From positions 1-64,000 of the forward strand of contig NZ_MBPN01000014.1 of the NCBI RefSeq assembly GCF_001695625.1: 64,000 bases of DNA, given 5' to 3'. Each line of letters starts with the position of its first letter. The first letter of the stretch is position 1. The notes under the pieces are model-generated. The model was not told the DNA's origin and did no database searches. It saw only the letters and a list, made by a program, of their open reading frames with translations. This DNA comes from Pseudomonas defluvii. Its GTDB lineage: Bacteria; Pseudomonadota; Gammaproteobacteria; Pseudomonadales; Pseudomonadaceae. Both the position numbers and the translations under genes were made by a program. This document shows positions 37,067-48,698 of this stretch, piece after piece.

Positions 37067-37711
37067 TCAGTTAGTGGTTTGTTGTACCTGGTCTGGCATT
37101 GGCAGTTTGGATTCAGGCAAGGCGTCCTTGTTCTGCGCCTCGGTGTTGGGAAGCATGACCGGCTTGGTGGCGGCATCGGTCAGGAAGTCGATGACGCGCA
37201 TCAAGGCTTCTGGCGGATCCTGGCGTTTGACGCGGGTGTTGAACGCGTAACGCGCGCGGGTGTCGGTCTTGCGAGTTTGTGTTGACTTGTGGCTGACCTG
37301 GCCTTTGACGCTCATCTTGAACGGGCCCCAGCCAATGGAAGCGCCAAACTCAGCGCTGCCACCGGTTTCAGAGCTGCTTTCGGCCTGCTGGCTGATGGTC
37401 AGCTCGAACTCGATGTTACCTTCTTCAATGGCGATGTTCGGGTGGGTGATGGCCGCCAGCAGAGGGATCTGCATTTTCTTGGCGACGGTACCCTGATAGA
37501 CACCCTGTTCGTCCGTGAGAGTTTCTTCATAGTCGAATTGGATGGCGACAGCCTTGCCATCCTGGATACAGACGCCCATGAGGAAGTCTGCGTAGGATTT
37601 ACTGGCGCTAACCTGCGCCTGAATCATGGCCTGCAGTGGCCCGGAGATCATCCGGTCCAGTGGCAGTGCGTTCATGACCGAGCCGATGAGGCTGTTATCG
37701 ATAGTTGCCAT
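37067..37711 (-). CDS. DUF2589 domain-containing protein A (214 aa)
   Basis: A 214-residue soluble protein: N-terminal helix (PLDRMISGPLQAMIQAQVSASKSYADFL), IQFDYEETL, then IPLLAAITHPNIAIEEGNIEFELTISQQ, a Ser/Gly-rich hinge (SSSETGGSAEFGASIGWG), VKGQVSHKSTQTRKTDTRARYAFNTRVKRQDPPEALMRVIDFL and a low-complexity tail. This is the DUF2589 layout as I know it; function unknown. AAGGA lies 8 bases before the ATG. It is 46 bases downstream of the Mor-like regulator gene and 67 upstream of its paralogue. Confidence 0.85.
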   Translation of the reverse strand: MATIDNSLIGSVMNALPLDRMISGPLQAMIQAQVSASKSYADFLMGVCIQDGKAVAIQFDYEETLTDEQGVYQGTVAKKMQIPLLAAITHPNIAIEEGNIEFELTISQQAESSSETGGSAEFGASIGWGPFKMSVKGQVSHKSTQTRKTDTRARYAFNTRVKRQDPPEALMRVIDFLTDAATKPVMLPNTEAQNKDALPESKLPMPDQVQQTTN

Positions 37712-37757
37712 GGTGAGATTTCCTTATCGTGAAGTGCGCGTGAGTGCGCGGTTACCG

Positions 37758-38147
37758 TTACGCGGTGTGGCGGGCGTGAGCCTCTTGACGCCGGATATTG
37801 CCGATCTGGCGCAGGCTCAGGCCGTATTTGTCGGCCAGCACGCTACGGGACAGGCCGTGCGAGCTTTCCTGTTGAATCTGTTGGTTGCGCAGTTGCCGGT
37901 TGAAGTGGTCGGGTTTGGGAATCTCCAGGGCCGTACCGGCATAGCGTTTGATCAAGGCCTCAAGCTGTTCATTGGGCAGTACATCGGCCAGCGTGGTGCG
38001 GCCTGGGTGCTTGGGAATGTACTTGGGCCTGCCGCCGTAGATGCAGGTCAAGCGATACGCGCTTTCCAGCCCGACACACGCGATCAAGGCTTGCAGGGAA
38101 TGAGGCAGTTGGGTGATGTCGATACGGTTCAGGTCGCAGAGTTCCAT
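37758..38147 (-). CDS. Mor/C-family transcription activator (phage Mu type)
   Basis: A 129-residue DNA-binding protein. It carries the Mor family signature YGGRPKYIPKHP (dimer/beta-strand region) and a C-terminal helix-turn-helix (LSRSVLADKYGLSLRQIGNIRR). Mor and C activate middle and late genes of phage Mu; chromosomal relatives occur next to genes of unknown function. The ATG at 38147 has AAGGAAG about 5 bases upstream and is preferred over a frame start 8 codons earlier. Probable regulator of the two DUF2589 genes that follow on the same strand. No other phage gene is near. Confidence 0.85.
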   Translation of the reverse strand: MELCDLNRIDITQLPHSLQALIACVGLESAYRLTCIYGGRPKYIPKHPGRTTLADVLPNEQLEALIKRYAGTALEIPKPDHFNRQLRNQQIQQESSHGLSRSVLADKYGLSLRQIGNIRRQEAHARHTA

Positions 38148-38254
38148 GATCACTTCCTTGTCAATGAGCAAGCCATTTGGGCCTGCGGTAGGTGTTAGCC
38201 GTCAGCATTCAGCGTGATCAGCAGTGCCGTATCGGCTGGCTGCGTTGGTCGGCG

Positions 38255-38458
38255 TCATGGGTTGATTCTCGGGCACTGCGCGACAAAAGATCTAGGTAGC
38301 AAGCGGGTCTGTACCAGTAGCTGTTCCTGCTTATGTTCGGTGGGAAAAATGGCGAAGGGATGTGGGTATTCCGCGGCGCAACGGGCGCAAAGCCCCGGTT
38401 TTCGGCCCGCCACCACAACGGCATAGCCGCTGCTTGGCGCTACCAGCGTCAGTCGCAA
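38255..38458 (-). CDS. Possible small overlapping ORF (67 aa)
   Basis: A 67-codon frame starting with TTG and overlapping the end of the upstream exported-protein gene by 10 bases. Codon use is like neighbouring genes; the product has a CARC pair and a hydrophobic start (VAPSSGYAVVVAG). No good ribosome site, so it would depend on coupling. Family not recognised; may be chance. Confidence 0.3.
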   Translation of the reverse strand: MRLTLVAPSSGYAVVVAGRKPGLCARCAAEYPHPFAIFPTEHKQEQLLVQTRLLPRSFVAQCPRINP

Positions 38459-38910
38459 GGGTGGGTGACCAACAGGCTGACCTGAGCCATCAATGCGGTT
38501 TGGCGAGGCAGCGCATTGTCGGGGAAGGAACGCCAATCAACCCATAGGCAGACAGCGGTGAGTGGGCTGTTGCCGCGTGCGCCGACGACCTGAGGTGCGA
38601 AGTCGCGTCGGTACAACGCCTGGGTTTTTTTCAACCCTTGAACCCGTTCAGCCGATGCCAGCGTGGCTTTTACCAGTGACGGTATTTCCTGCATGGGGAT
38701 GGTGAAGGCTTCGCGTGTTTCCGGGCTACCCAGGTGCCCGGCCTGTCGAGAACGTTGCCACAATTGCTGCCATTGGCTGTTGCCTGCGCTGTTCGCCAGG
38801 CCGGTTCCGAGTGCTTTCAGGTGCGAGGGGTCGAGGTCTATGGTTTGCAGTGCTTGAGCCTCAATACAGACCAGCAGGCCGACTGTACTGAGCAGGTGGG
38901 GTATGCGCAT
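38449..38910 (-). CDS. Exported hypothetical protein (153 aa)
   Basis: A 153-residue protein with a signal peptide (MRIPHLLSTVGLLVCIEAQA) and a soluble mature part (QTIDLDPSHLKALGTGLANSAGN, later FAPQVVGARG and TAVCLWVDWRSFPDNALPRQ). GGAG lies 7 bases before the ATG. Family not recognised. It is the first gene of a 2.5-kb same-strand unit with the Mor-like regulator and DUF2589 pair, but is separated from the regulator by about 300 bases, so operon membership is uncertain. Confidence 0.7.
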   Translation of the reverse strand: MRIPHLLSTVGLLVCIEAQALQTIDLDPSHLKALGTGLANSAGNSQWQQLWQRSRQAGHLGSPETREAFTIPMQEIPSLVKATLASAERVQGLKKTQALYRRDFAPQVVGARGNSPLTAVCLWVDWRSFPDNALPRQTALMAQVSLLVTHPCD

Positions 38911-39059
38911 GAGGATGCTCCGCGAGGGACGTTAGTGCTTGAGCGCTCATGTTTGCAAGTTGGTCGGTAGGGCAGAACCGGGAAAATATCCTTGTGAGAG
39001 GATTGGACGTTGTATTATTCGCGTTTGATTTTTGTCTTCCACGCGTCAAGGAAACCCAC

Positions 39060-39248
39060 ATGACTCAAGGCCAACGCCTTAAATACTCCATCCTGTTGTC
39101 CCTGCTGGTGCTGGCAACCATGCTGGGGCTGTCCTACCTGCAGAAAGACGGTGTGATCAGCGAAAAGGTGTTCCAGTACATCGCCATCGGCGTGGCGGTC
39201 GTCGTGGTCATCGTCAACGGCATCATGCGCCGCAAGGTCAAACTCTGA
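39060..39248 (+). CDS. Small membrane protein (62 aa)
   Basis: A 62-residue protein with two hydrophobic segments (about 9-26 ILLSLLVLATMLGLSYL and 37-55 VFQYIAIGVAVVVVIVNGIM) and a basic C terminus (RRKVKL). AAGGAA lies about 7 bases before the ATG. Family not recognised; small conserved membrane proteins of this form are common in Pseudomonas. Confidence 0.75.
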   Translation: MTQGQRLKYSILLSLLVLATMLGLSYLQKDGVISEKVFQYIAIGVAVVVVIVNGIMRRKVKL

Positions 39249-39254
39249 TTCCAG

Positions 39255-39280
39255 GTCGGCCAGCGCTGAGGCTGGCCGAC
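39255..39280. terminator. Terminator between convergent genes
   Basis: 10-bp stem GTCGGCCAGC / GCTGGCCGAC with loop GCTGAG, just after the 62-aa gene stop and just before the trhP stop. No T-run. Confidence 0.6.
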
Positions 39281-39288
39281 ACCGGCGG

Positions 39289-40608
39289 TTACAGGGTCAG
39301 GTCACGCAGCAGGAGGCCGTACTCCAGGTTGACCTGCTCAGGAATCGGCAGGTAGACGGTATGGCCATCGCCAGGGGCAACCTCGATCGGTTGGCCCTGG
39401 CGATTGCGCAACTGATGCAAGTCGAAATGGTAGTTGCCACGTGGCGTCATCAGTTCAAGGTGATCGCCAAGGCCAAAGCGGTTTTTCACCTGCACTTCGG
39501 CCAGCCCATCGACCCGCTCACCGGTCAGCTCGCCAACGAACTGCTGGCGCTCAGACTGCGAGTTGCCACGTTGGTAGTTCTGATACTCGTCATGCACATG
39601 GCGGCGCAGAAACCCCTCGGTGTAACCCCGTTGCGCCAGTGACTCCAGATTGAGCATCAACGAGCGGTCGAACTCGCGGCCTGCTACGGCATCATCAATT
39701 GCCTGGCGGTAGGCCTGAGTGGTGCGTGCGCAATAGAAGTGCGATTTGGTGCGGCCCTCGATTTTCAGCGAGTGAACGCCCATCTTGGTCAAGCGCCCGA
39801 CGTGCTGTACCGCCCGCAGGTCCTTGGCGTTCATGATGTAGGTGCCATGCTCGTCTTCGAATGCCGGCATCTCTTCGCCAGGACGGTTGCTTTCTTCCAG
39901 CAGGAAGACTTCATCGGTCGGCGCGCCCAGGCCCAGTGTCGGCTCGACTTCGCGGACGATCTCACCGGTTACATTTTCCGTGGCCGGTGTGGCGCTGTAC
40001 TTCCAGCGGCAGGCATTGGTGCATGAGCCCTGGTTGGCGTCACGCTTGTTGAGGTAGCCGGACAGCAGGCAGCGCCCGGAATACGCCATGCACAGCGCGC
40101 CGTGAACGAACACCTCCAGTTCCATTTCGGGAACCTGGTGGCGAATTTCCTCGATCTCCTCCAGCGACAACTCGCGGGACAGGATGACCCGGGTCAGGCC
40201 CAGCCCACGCCAGAACTCCACGCTGGCCCAGTTCACCGTGTTGGCCTGTACGGAAAGATGAATCGGCATCTCGGGGAAATGCCGACGAACCAGCATGATC
40301 AGGCCGGGGTCGGACATGATCAGTGCATCCGGGCCCATGGTGATCACCGGCTCCAGGTCCTTGAGGAAGGTTTTCAGCTTGGCGTTATGCGGTGCGATGT
40401 TGACCACCACATAGAACTGCTTGCCCTGGGCCTGGGCTTCCTTGATGCCGATGGCCAGATTCTCATGGTCGAATTCGTTGTTGCGCACCCGCAGGCTATA
40501 GCGCGGTTGCCCGGCATAGACCGCGTCGGCGCCATAGGCGAAGGCATAGCGCATGTTCTTGAGGGTGCCGGCAGGGGCAAGTAATTCGGGTTTGGCGAGG
40601 CTGGTCAT
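39289..40608 (-). CDS. trhP: U32 peptidase-family tRNA hydroxylation protein TrhP (YegQ)
   Basis: A 439-residue U32-family protein. Family marks: PELLAPAGTLKNMRYAFAYGADAVYAGQPRYSLR, the cysteine-rich segment HGALCMAYSGRCLLSGYLNKRDANQGSCTNACRWKY (four cysteines, probable iron-sulfur site) and KIEGRTKSHFY. E. coli TrhP introduces 5-hydroxyuridine at tRNA position 34 using prephenate. The length matches TrhP (about 450) rather than the longer RlhA. Confidence 0.88.
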   Translation of the reverse strand: MTSLAKPELLAPAGTLKNMRYAFAYGADAVYAGQPRYSLRVRNNEFDHENLAIGIKEAQAQGKQFYVVVNIAPHNAKLKTFLKDLEPVITMGPDALIMSDPGLIMLVRRHFPEMPIHLSVQANTVNWASVEFWRGLGLTRVILSRELSLEEIEEIRHQVPEMELEVFVHGALCMAYSGRCLLSGYLNKRDANQGSCTNACRWKYSATPATENVTGEIVREVEPTLGLGAPTDEVFLLEESNRPGEEMPAFEDEHGTYIMNAKDLRAVQHVGRLTKMGVHSLKIEGRTKSHFYCARTTQAYRQAIDDAVAGREFDRSLMLNLESLAQRGYTEGFLRRHVHDEYQNYQRGNSQSERQQFVGELTGERVDGLAEVQVKNRFGLGDHLELMTPRGNYHFDLHQLRNRQGQPIEVAPGDGHTVYLPIPEQVNLEYGLLLRDLTL

Positions 40609-40628
40609 GGGAGATCGGGTCGCAGCTG

Positions 40629-40658
40629 AAAAAGGCGCAGAGGCTACCTCACTGCGCC
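40629..40658 (-). terminator. Terminator of the TonB-receptor gene
   Basis: Stem GGCGCAG / CTGCGCC followed on the minus strand by TTTTTC. It separates the TonB receptor from trhP. Confidence 0.75.
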
Positions 40659-40693
40659 GCTGCTTTTATTGATCTACAGCAATGCCCGGGTGC

Positions 40694-40717
40694 GGGGCCA
40701 CAGGATCAGGTGGCCCC
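40694..40717 (-). terminator. Second hairpin after the TonB-receptor gene
   Basis: 8-bp perfect stem GGGGCCAC / GTGGCCCC with loop AGGATCAG, 16 bases past the stop. No T-run; may act with the following hairpin. Confidence 0.5.
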
Positions 40718-40732
40718 ACTATGGGTAATGGT

Positions 40733-42841
40733 TCAGTGCAGGCTGTAGGACACGCCAACGTAGGCCCCGAAGCCCTCGCCGGGTGTCGAGCGGGCGATGT
40801 CTTTGCCGTGGTCGTTGTAGCCCGGCGTCACGGTGGCGGCATACCGCTTGTTGGTCAGGTTGCGCAGGTCCAGCCAGGTTTGCCAGTCGTTTTTCGGCGC
40901 GTTGAAGCCAAATGTCGCCCCGAGCAGTGCATAGGCATCGGCGGGGTAAGAGTTGGCGTAGTCGACCTGTACCTTGGAGGCCATCTGCGTATTGAGCCCG
41001 GCATAGAAGCCCGTCGGGTGATCGAAGCGCACCTCGGCCTGGTAGAAATGCATCGGAATGCCGGGCAAGCGGTTGTCACCGAAGGCGTCGTCATCACGGT
41101 AGTGGAAATCGCTGAAGGTGTAGGCCTGACGCAATGACACCTTACCCACGGCAGCACGCTCCCAGAGCAGGCTGTCCAGGCCGGCTTCGATGCCCTGGTG
41201 GATCGTAGGGCTGGCGTTGATTTCGGTGGGCGGATTGCCAGGCACCGTTTCGACTGCCAGTAGTTCATGGCGTACCGCTGCGTAGTACCAGGCCAGATCC
41301 CAGCGCCCCAGTGCCGAGTCGCCACGAGCGCCGAGTTCAAGGGTGGTGGCGGTCTGATTCTGCAGTTCGACGGGGGTTTTCTGAAGTTTGGCGGCCGGGC
41401 CGCTGGTGAAGCGTTCGTTGGCACTCCAGATCAACGCCCATGGGTGTGGCGGCTCGACCGAGCGGCTGAGGTTGCCGTAGACCTCCAACTGCGGGTTGAA
41501 GGCGTAACGCAGACCGACGCGCGGGGCATAGTCCCAGTCGTGCTGGCTGACCTTGCCGCCATCGGCGGGATAGCTGACATCGCTTTCCCGGCGGGTGTAG
41601 ATCAGCGCCAGGCCGGTGGTCAGCCACAGGTCCGGCACCAGTTCCAGTTCGTTGCTGGCGTGCAATACGTTGTCGGAGCCCTGATAGCTGAAGTCGCAGG
41701 TTTTCGTACCGATTGGGGTGTTGAGGTTAGTACCCTGTTGCACCCGTACATACTCGGATGCGCCGCTATTGGGCAGATGCTTGGTCGAACGCCAGCCGAT
41801 CGAGGTGTTGCTCTCGCGGTCGAACAGGGTGTCTCGACGGAAGTAGTTCAACGTACCGCTGACATCGGTGTAGGCCACTTTCAGGCGGTTCAGGCCTTCA
41901 CGCAGGTCCATCGGGTAGTCGTGATACACCAACCCGGCCTCCAGGCGTGAATCGTCATCCAGAAAGAAGGTGGTCTTGTTCGCCAGCCAGGTGCTGCCCG
42001 GCTGTGGGCGGCTGGCGTCACGGGAGAGGTAGACCGGGTTCGCAGCACGTGGATCATGCTTGATCTGTGCTTTGGTCAGGCGACCGGCCAGGTCGTTCTC
42101 GGTTTCCCGATAACGCAGGTAGAAGCGGGTTTCCAGGTTCGGGTTGAAGCGGTAGCCGACGTTGGCAGCGATGCCTTTGCTGCTGCCGCTGCTGTGATCC
42201 TGATAACCGTCGTATGCCGAGTCGGTAGCCGCCACGTAGTAGTCCAGGTCGCCCAGCACCTGGCCGGAACTGATCTGGCGCTTCATGTAGCCACGGCTGC
42301 CGGCTTCAAAACGAACTTGCAGGGGCGCAGCGTCATACCCGGTGTGGGTGATGTAGTCGATGGCTCCGCCCAATGCCAGCGCGCCCTTGTCGAAGCCATT
42401 GGCGCCGCGCAGCACTTCGGCGCGGCTCAGCCACAGCGGTTCGAACAGTTCGTAGGGGGTACCACCGGGGCCAGTCAGTGGCAGACCGTCGAGCAGGGTG
42501 TACACCCCCGAACCGTGGCTGCCCGGTGCGCGGTTGATGCCCGAGCCTCGAATTGACAACTTGACCCCATCATTACCGGCGGATTGCGCAAATACACCGG
42601 GCTGGTAGGCCAGCACATCCTGGTTGCTGGCAACCCTGCCTTGCTCGATCTGCTGCATATCCACCAGATTGGTCCCGCCCGGCACCCGCTGCAGGCGCTC
42701 TTTGGCCGACGCCAGTTCGCTCTGTTCCTGCTCCTGAATCAGCACCTGACCCAGTTCGACAGCGTCGTCGGCCTGTACCGTGGTGGCGCAGACGAACAGC
42801 AGCGCCAGTGGAGAGCGGGGGAGGGTGGATCGCATTATCAA
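40733..42841 (-). CDS. TonB-dependent outer-membrane receptor
   Basis: A 702-residue receptor: signal peptide (to about residue 24, TTVQA), plug domain (about 40-155; VLAYQPGVFAQSAGNDGVKLSIRGSGI, then GVYTLLDGLPLTGPGGTPYELFEPLWLSRAEVLRGANGFDKGALALGGAI), 22-strand barrel with the C-terminal TonB-box-II-like NLTNKRYAATVTPGY. It takes up a siderophore or other ligand across the outer membrane. No adjacent sigma/anti-sigma genes or ABC transporter, and no Fur box seen directly upstream. The last residue is His rather than the usual Phe/Trp. Substrate unknown. Confidence 0.9.
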   Translation of the reverse strand: MIMRSTLPRSPLALLFVCATTVQADDAVELGQVLIQEQEQSELASAKERLQRVPGGTNLVDMQQIEQGRVASNQDVLAYQPGVFAQSAGNDGVKLSIRGSGINRAPGSHGSGVYTLLDGLPLTGPGGTPYELFEPLWLSRAEVLRGANGFDKGALALGGAIDYITHTGYDAAPLQVRFEAGSRGYMKRQISSGQVLGDLDYYVAATDSAYDGYQDHSSGSSKGIAANVGYRFNPNLETRFYLRYRETENDLAGRLTKAQIKHDPRAANPVYLSRDASRPQPGSTWLANKTTFFLDDDSRLEAGLVYHDYPMDLREGLNRLKVAYTDVSGTLNYFRRDTLFDRESNTSIGWRSTKHLPNSGASEYVRVQQGTNLNTPIGTKTCDFSYQGSDNVLHASNELELVPDLWLTTGLALIYTRRESDVSYPADGGKVSQHDWDYAPRVGLRYAFNPQLEVYGNLSRSVEPPHPWALIWSANERFTSGPAAKLQKTPVELQNQTATTLELGARGDSALGRWDLAWYYAAVRHELLAVETVPGNPPTEINASPTIHQGIEAGLDSLLWERAAVGKVSLRQAYTFSDFHYRDDDAFGDNRLPGIPMHFYQAEVRFDHPTGFYAGLNTQMASKVQVDYANSYPADAYALLGATFGFNAPKNDWQTWLDLRNLTNKRYAATVTPGYNDHGKDIARSTPGEGFGAYVGVSYSLH

Positions 42842-42906
42842 GAATTCCAGGTTATGAGGCGGCTATCTGACGCCGCAACTACAAGACGAAGCACAGTCGT
42901 TGCCCG

Positions 42907-42937
42907 GAAAACAAAACACCCCGCCGAGGCGGGGTGT
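42907..42937 (-). terminator. nuo operon terminator
   Basis: 10-bp stem ACACCCCGCC / GGCGGGGTGT with loop GA, followed on the minus strand by TTTTGTTTT. It lies 33 bases past the nuoN stop. Confidence 0.92.
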
Positions 42938-42970
42938 CTGTTGTTACTGAAGCGATTGTTACCTGGGCGA

Positions 42971-44446
42971 TCAACCGATCAGCTGAAACCCGGCGTGTTG
43001 GACCATGTCCAGCAGCGGCTGCGGGTACACGCCCAGCACGAAGGCCAGGATCGCGATGGCCAGCAGCATGACGCCGCCAGTGCGCTGTTCCCAGTTCAGC
43101 GGGGCATCGTGACGACGCAGGTTTGGTTCGATCAGGTACAGGGTAACCATGACACGCAGGTAGTAGAACACGCCGATGGCGCTGCCCAGTACCAGGGCGC
43201 CGACCAGCCACCACAGCTGCGATTCGACACCGGTCGCAATGATGTAGAACTTGCCGATGAAGCCTGCGGTCAGCGGGATACCTGCAAGCGACAGCATCAT
43301 CACGGTCAGTACGGCGGTCAGGTACGGACGGCGCCAAAACAGGCCGCGATACTCGTACAGGGCGTCAGCGTCACGGCCGTTGTACGGCGACGACATCAGG
43401 GTGATCACACCGAAGGCACCGAGGCTGGTGATCACGTAGGTGACCAGGTACACGCCGATGGCTTCCATCGCCAGGCCCTTGCTGGCCACCAGGGCAATCA
43501 GCAGGTAACCGAAGTGGGCGATGGACGAGTAACCGAGCAGACGCTTGAGGTTGCTCTGGGTCAGCGCCAAGAGGTTACCAATCAGGATCGAGGCGACGGC
43601 GATCACCGACAGCACGGTGGTCAGTACGCCGCTGCTGGCCGCCGGCGAGATCAGGAACAGGCGTACGACGACGGCGAACACTGCAACCTTGCTGGCGGTG
43701 GCCAGGAACGCTGCGACCGGTGCTGGCGCACCTTCGTAAACGTCCGGGGTCCACAGGTGGAACGGTACCAGCGACAGTTTGAATGCCAGGCCAACCAGCA
43801 TCATGCCCAGGCCCAGCTGGGCCAGCAGGCTTGGCATGCCAGTGGCTGCCAGTGCCTTGCCAATACCGGTGAAGGTCAGGCTGCCAGCGTCAGCGTACAG
43901 CAGGGCCATACCGAACAGCAGGAAGGCCGAGCCTGCGGCCGACAGCACCATGTACTTGATGCCGCCTTCCAGCGAACGCTTGTTGAAGAACGCGTAAGCC
44001 ACCAGGCCATAGACCGGTACCGAGAGCAGCTCCAGGCCGATGAACAGGCCGGCCAGGTGCTGTGCACAGACCAGTACCAGGCCACCGAGGGCTGCCATCA
44101 GGATCAGCAGGTACAGTTCTTCACGGTTGCCCGGGTAGCCTTTACCGCTTTTGCCTTCACCCAGGTAGGCGTGGGCGAGGGTAACGCAAGCCAGGGTGGC
44201 GACCAGGATCAGCGCCATGTACAGGCAGGCGAAGTTGTCGACGGTCAGCAGCGGGGTAACCGCCAGGGGTGTGACTTTCAGGGTTGGAATAATCGACAGC
44301 AGGGCCAGGTTCAGGCCCACGGTCGACAGCAGGAAGGTTTGCGAGTGATTGCGGCGCCAGGCGATGGCCAGCATCACCACAACAATGGTGATACTGGTAA
44401 TCAGCAGCGGCGCAAGCGCGATAAAGTGTTGAATCGTCAGGTCCAT
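42971..44446 (-). CDS. nuoN: NADH-quinone oxidoreductase subunit N
   Basis: A 491-residue antiporter-like complex I subunit with about 14 TM helices, homologous to NuoM/NuoL, in the membrane arm that pumps protons. Conserved [19 protein letters not shown] and the Lys in [19 protein letters not shown] are visible. The ATG at 44446 ([15 protein letters not shown]) is used; an earlier start would overlap nuoM. Last gene of the operon, 7 bases after nuoM. Confidence 0.95.
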   Translation of the reverse strand: MDLTIQHFIALAPLLITSITIVVVMLAIAWRRNHSQTFLLSTVGLNLALLSIIPTLKVTPLAVTPLLTVDNFACLYMALILVATLACVTLAHAYLGEGKSGKGYPGNREELYLLILMAALGGLVLVCAQHLAGLFIGLELLSVPVYGLVAYAFFNKRSLEGGIKYMVLSAAGSAFLLFGMALLYADAGSLTFTGIGKALAATGMPSLLAQLGLGMMLVGLAFKLSLVPFHLWTPDVYEGAPAPVAAFLATASKVAVFAVVVRLFLISPAASSGVLTTVLSVIAVASILIGNLLALTQSNLKRLLGYSSIAHFGYLLIALVASKGLAMEAIGVYLVTYVITSLGAFGVITLMSSPYNGRDADALYEYRGLFWRRPYLTAVLTVMMLSLAGIPLTAGFIGKFYIIATGVESQLWWLVGALVLGSAIGVFYYLRVMVTLYLIEPNLRRHDAPLNWEQRTGGVMLLAIAILAFVLGVYPQPLLDMVQHAGFQLIG

Positions 44447-44453
44447 AGCGCTC

Positions 44454-45986
44454 TTACCGGGCCGAAGCGAGTTGAGTGAAAGCGGTGCCGAGCCACTGCT
44501 GCACACCACTCATGGTAGCGGCAGAGGTGTCGAGGAACGGCTGCGGGTAAACGCCCAGCAGGATCAGCAGGCCAGCCAGGCCCAGCACCATGATCATTTC
44601 GCGAGTGTCCATACCAGCCAGGACTTCATCGGATTTCGCCGGACCGAAGTAGGCACGGTGGATCATGATCAGCGAGTAGACAGAACCGAAGACCAGGCCG
44701 CTGGTAGCGATCACAGTCACCCATGGCGAGCTGACGAAGCTGCCGATCAGGATCAGGAATTCACCAACGAAGTTACCGGTACCTGGCAGGCCCAGCGACG
44801 CGGCGGCGAAGAACAGGCTGATGGCTGGCAGGTAAGCGATACGGTGCCACAGGCCGCCCATCTGACGCATGTCACGGGTGTGCAGGCGTTCGTACAGTTG
44901 GCCACTCAGGATAAAGAGTGCCGCAGCCGACAGACCGTGTGCGAGCATCTGGATCACTGCACCTTGCAGCGCTTGCTGGCTGCCGGAGTAGATACCGATC
45001 AGCACGAAGCCCATGTGCGAGACGCTGGAGAAGGCGATCAGGCGCTTGATGTCGGTTTGGGCGAAGGCCAGGAATGCACCGTAGAAAATACCGATCAGAC
45101 CGAGGGTCATGGCGATTGGCGCGAATTCCGCCGAGGCATTCGGGAACAGCGGCAGGGCGAAACGCAGCAGACCGTAGGCAGCGGTTTTCAGCAAAATACC
45201 CGCCAGGTCCACGGAACCTGCGGTAGGTGCCTGGGCGTGAGCGTCAGGCAGCCAGGAGTGGAACGGTACAACCGGCAGTTTCACCGCGAAGGCGATGAAG
45301 AAGCCCAGCATCAGCAGGTACTCGGTACCGGCTGGCAGTTCGGCCTTGAGCAGTGTGCTGTAGTCGAAGGTCAGTACGCCGGTGGTGTTGTAGTTCACCA
45401 GTACCAGGCCCAGGATCGCCACCAACATGATCAGGCCGCTGGCCTGGGTGTAGATGAAGAACTTGGTTGCTGCGTAGATCCGGGTCTTCTTGCCGTCTGC
45501 CGAGCTGTGACCCCAGAGCGCGATGAGGAAATACATCGGCACCAGCATCATTTCCCAGAAGAAGAAGAACAGGAACAGGTCCAGGGCCAGGAACACCCCG
45601 ACCACGCCGCCCAGGATCCACATCAGGTTGAGGTGGAAGAAGCCGACGTGGCGCTGGATCTCTTTCCACGAGCAGAGGACCGAAAGCACACCGAGCAGGC
45701 CGGTGAGCAAGATCATCAGCAGCGACAGGCCGTCCAGGCCCAGGTGCAGGCTGATGCCGAAGCGCTCGATCCAGAGCACTTTGTATTCGACAGTCCAGGC
45801 AGGCTCGGTACCCGGTGCCGGGGCGAGGGTGTAGTCACCGTGTGCCCACAGCCAGAGGCCGATACCGAGCAACAGGGACATGGTCAGCAGCGCAATCCAG
45901 CGTGGCAGGGTGGCGCCGAAGCGCTCACCCAGCCAGCACAGCAGGCCGCCGATGAAGGGGATCAGGATCAGCCAAGGCAAAATCAT
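44454..45986 (-). CDS. nuoM: NADH-quinone oxidoreductase subunit M
   Basis: A 510-residue antiporter-like proton-pumping subunit, about 14 TM helices. Motifs: [19 protein letters not shown] (conserved Glu), [24 protein letters not shown], the key Lys region and [17 protein letters not shown]. It sits between nuoL and nuoN in the complex I membrane arm. 39 bases separate it from nuoL. Confidence 0.96.
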   Translation of the reverse strand: MILPWLILIPFIGGLLCWLGERFGATLPRWIALLTMSLLLGIGLWLWAHGDYTLAPAPGTEPAWTVEYKVLWIERFGISLHLGLDGLSLLMILLTGLLGVLSVLCSWKEIQRHVGFFHLNLMWILGGVVGVFLALDLFLFFFFWEMMLVPMYFLIALWGHSSADGKKTRIYAATKFFIYTQASGLIMLVAILGLVLVNYNTTGVLTFDYSTLLKAELPAGTEYLLMLGFFIAFAVKLPVVPFHSWLPDAHAQAPTAGSVDLAGILLKTAAYGLLRFALPLFPNASAEFAPIAMTLGLIGIFYGAFLAFAQTDIKRLIAFSSVSHMGFVLIGIYSGSQQALQGAVIQMLAHGLSAAALFILSGQLYERLHTRDMRQMGGLWHRIAYLPAISLFFAAASLGLPGTGNFVGEFLILIGSFVSSPWVTVIATSGLVFGSVYSLIMIHRAYFGPAKSDEVLAGMDTREMIMVLGLAGLLILLGVYPQPFLDTSAATMSGVQQWLGTAFTQLASAR

Positions 45987-46025
45987 GACGGGCTCAATTC
46001 CTTTCGCAAAGTCGCAAGGTTCATA

Positions 46026-47875
<1,850 letters not shown>

Positions 47876-47879
<4 letters not shown>

Positions 47880-48184
47880 CCGCGCATCTCACTGGCTGCA
47901 TCGATATCGAGAGTGTGGAAGCGGCGATACAGCTGCAACAGGATCGCCAGGCCAATACTGGCCTCGGCCGCTGCCAGGCTGATCACCAGGATGAACATGA
48001 TCTGTCCATCCGGCTGCGCCCAACGGCTGCCCGCGACAATGAACGCCAGTGCCGAGGCGTTCATCATGATTTCCAGGCTCATCAGCACGAAAAGAATGTT
48101 GCGGCGCACCATCAGCCCGACCAGACCGAGGCAGAACAGGATGCCGGCGACGGCCAGGCCATGTTCGAGAGGAATTGCAGGCAT
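47876..48184 (-). CDS. nuoK: NADH-quinone oxidoreductase subunit K
   Basis: A 102-residue, three-TM-helix subunit (Mrp-like). Contains [19 protein letters not shown] with the conserved Glu needed for proton transfer, and [18 protein letters not shown] with a second. Four bases after nuoJ; overlaps nuoL. Confidence 0.95.
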
Positions 48185-48188
48185 GTCG

Positions 48189-48689
48189 TTACTCCTTCGC
48201 CTCGTTGCGGCCGAGGTGGAATGCCGTTACCGCTGCAGCGAGCAGCAGCATCGAGGCCAGTTCCACCACCAGCAGGTAAGGGCCGAACAGGCTGATGCCG
48301 ACGGCCTTGGCATCGACAGTGGTGTGGCCGATGCCAACACCACTTTGATTGCCGAACAGCACATAGAGCAGTTCCAGCAGCAGCAGGGCGCCGAGGAACA
48401 CCGGCCCCGCCCAGATACCGGGCTTGAGCCAGTCGCGCTCCTGGCGAACCGAAGCCGGCCCCAGGTTGAGCATCATCACCACGAAGACGAACAGCACCAT
48501 GATGGCGCCAGCGTAGGCGATCACTTCCAGTACGCCGGCAAACGGCGCGCCGAGGGCGAAGAAGGTCATCGCCACGGAGATCAGCGAAATGATCAGGTAG
48601 AGCAGGGCGTGTACCGGGTTGGTGTTGGTGATCACCCGAAGGGTGGACACCACAGCGACACCGGATGCGAAATAGAAAGCGAATTCCAT
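48189..48689 (-). CDS. nuoJ: NADH-quinone oxidoreductase subunit J
   Basis: A 166-residue membrane subunit with five TM helices; [47 protein letters not shown] carries the pi-bulge helix region (conserved Tyr in [13 protein letters not shown]). Nine bases after nuoI. Confidence 0.95.
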   Translation of the reverse strand: MEFAFYFASGVAVVSTLRVITNTNPVHALLYLIISLISVAMTFFALGAPFAGVLEVIAYAGAIMVLFVFVVMMLNLGPASVRQERDWLKPGIWAGPVFLGALLLLELLYVLFGNQSGVGIGHTTVDAKAVGISLFGPYLLVVELASMLLLAAAVTAFHLGRNEAKE

Positions 48690-48698
48690 CTTTCTTCC

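Noticed and set aside
36427..38910. A prophage remnant around the Mor-like gene
   Set aside because: No integrase, structural, lysis or att-like repeat was seen; only the regulator resembles a phage protein.
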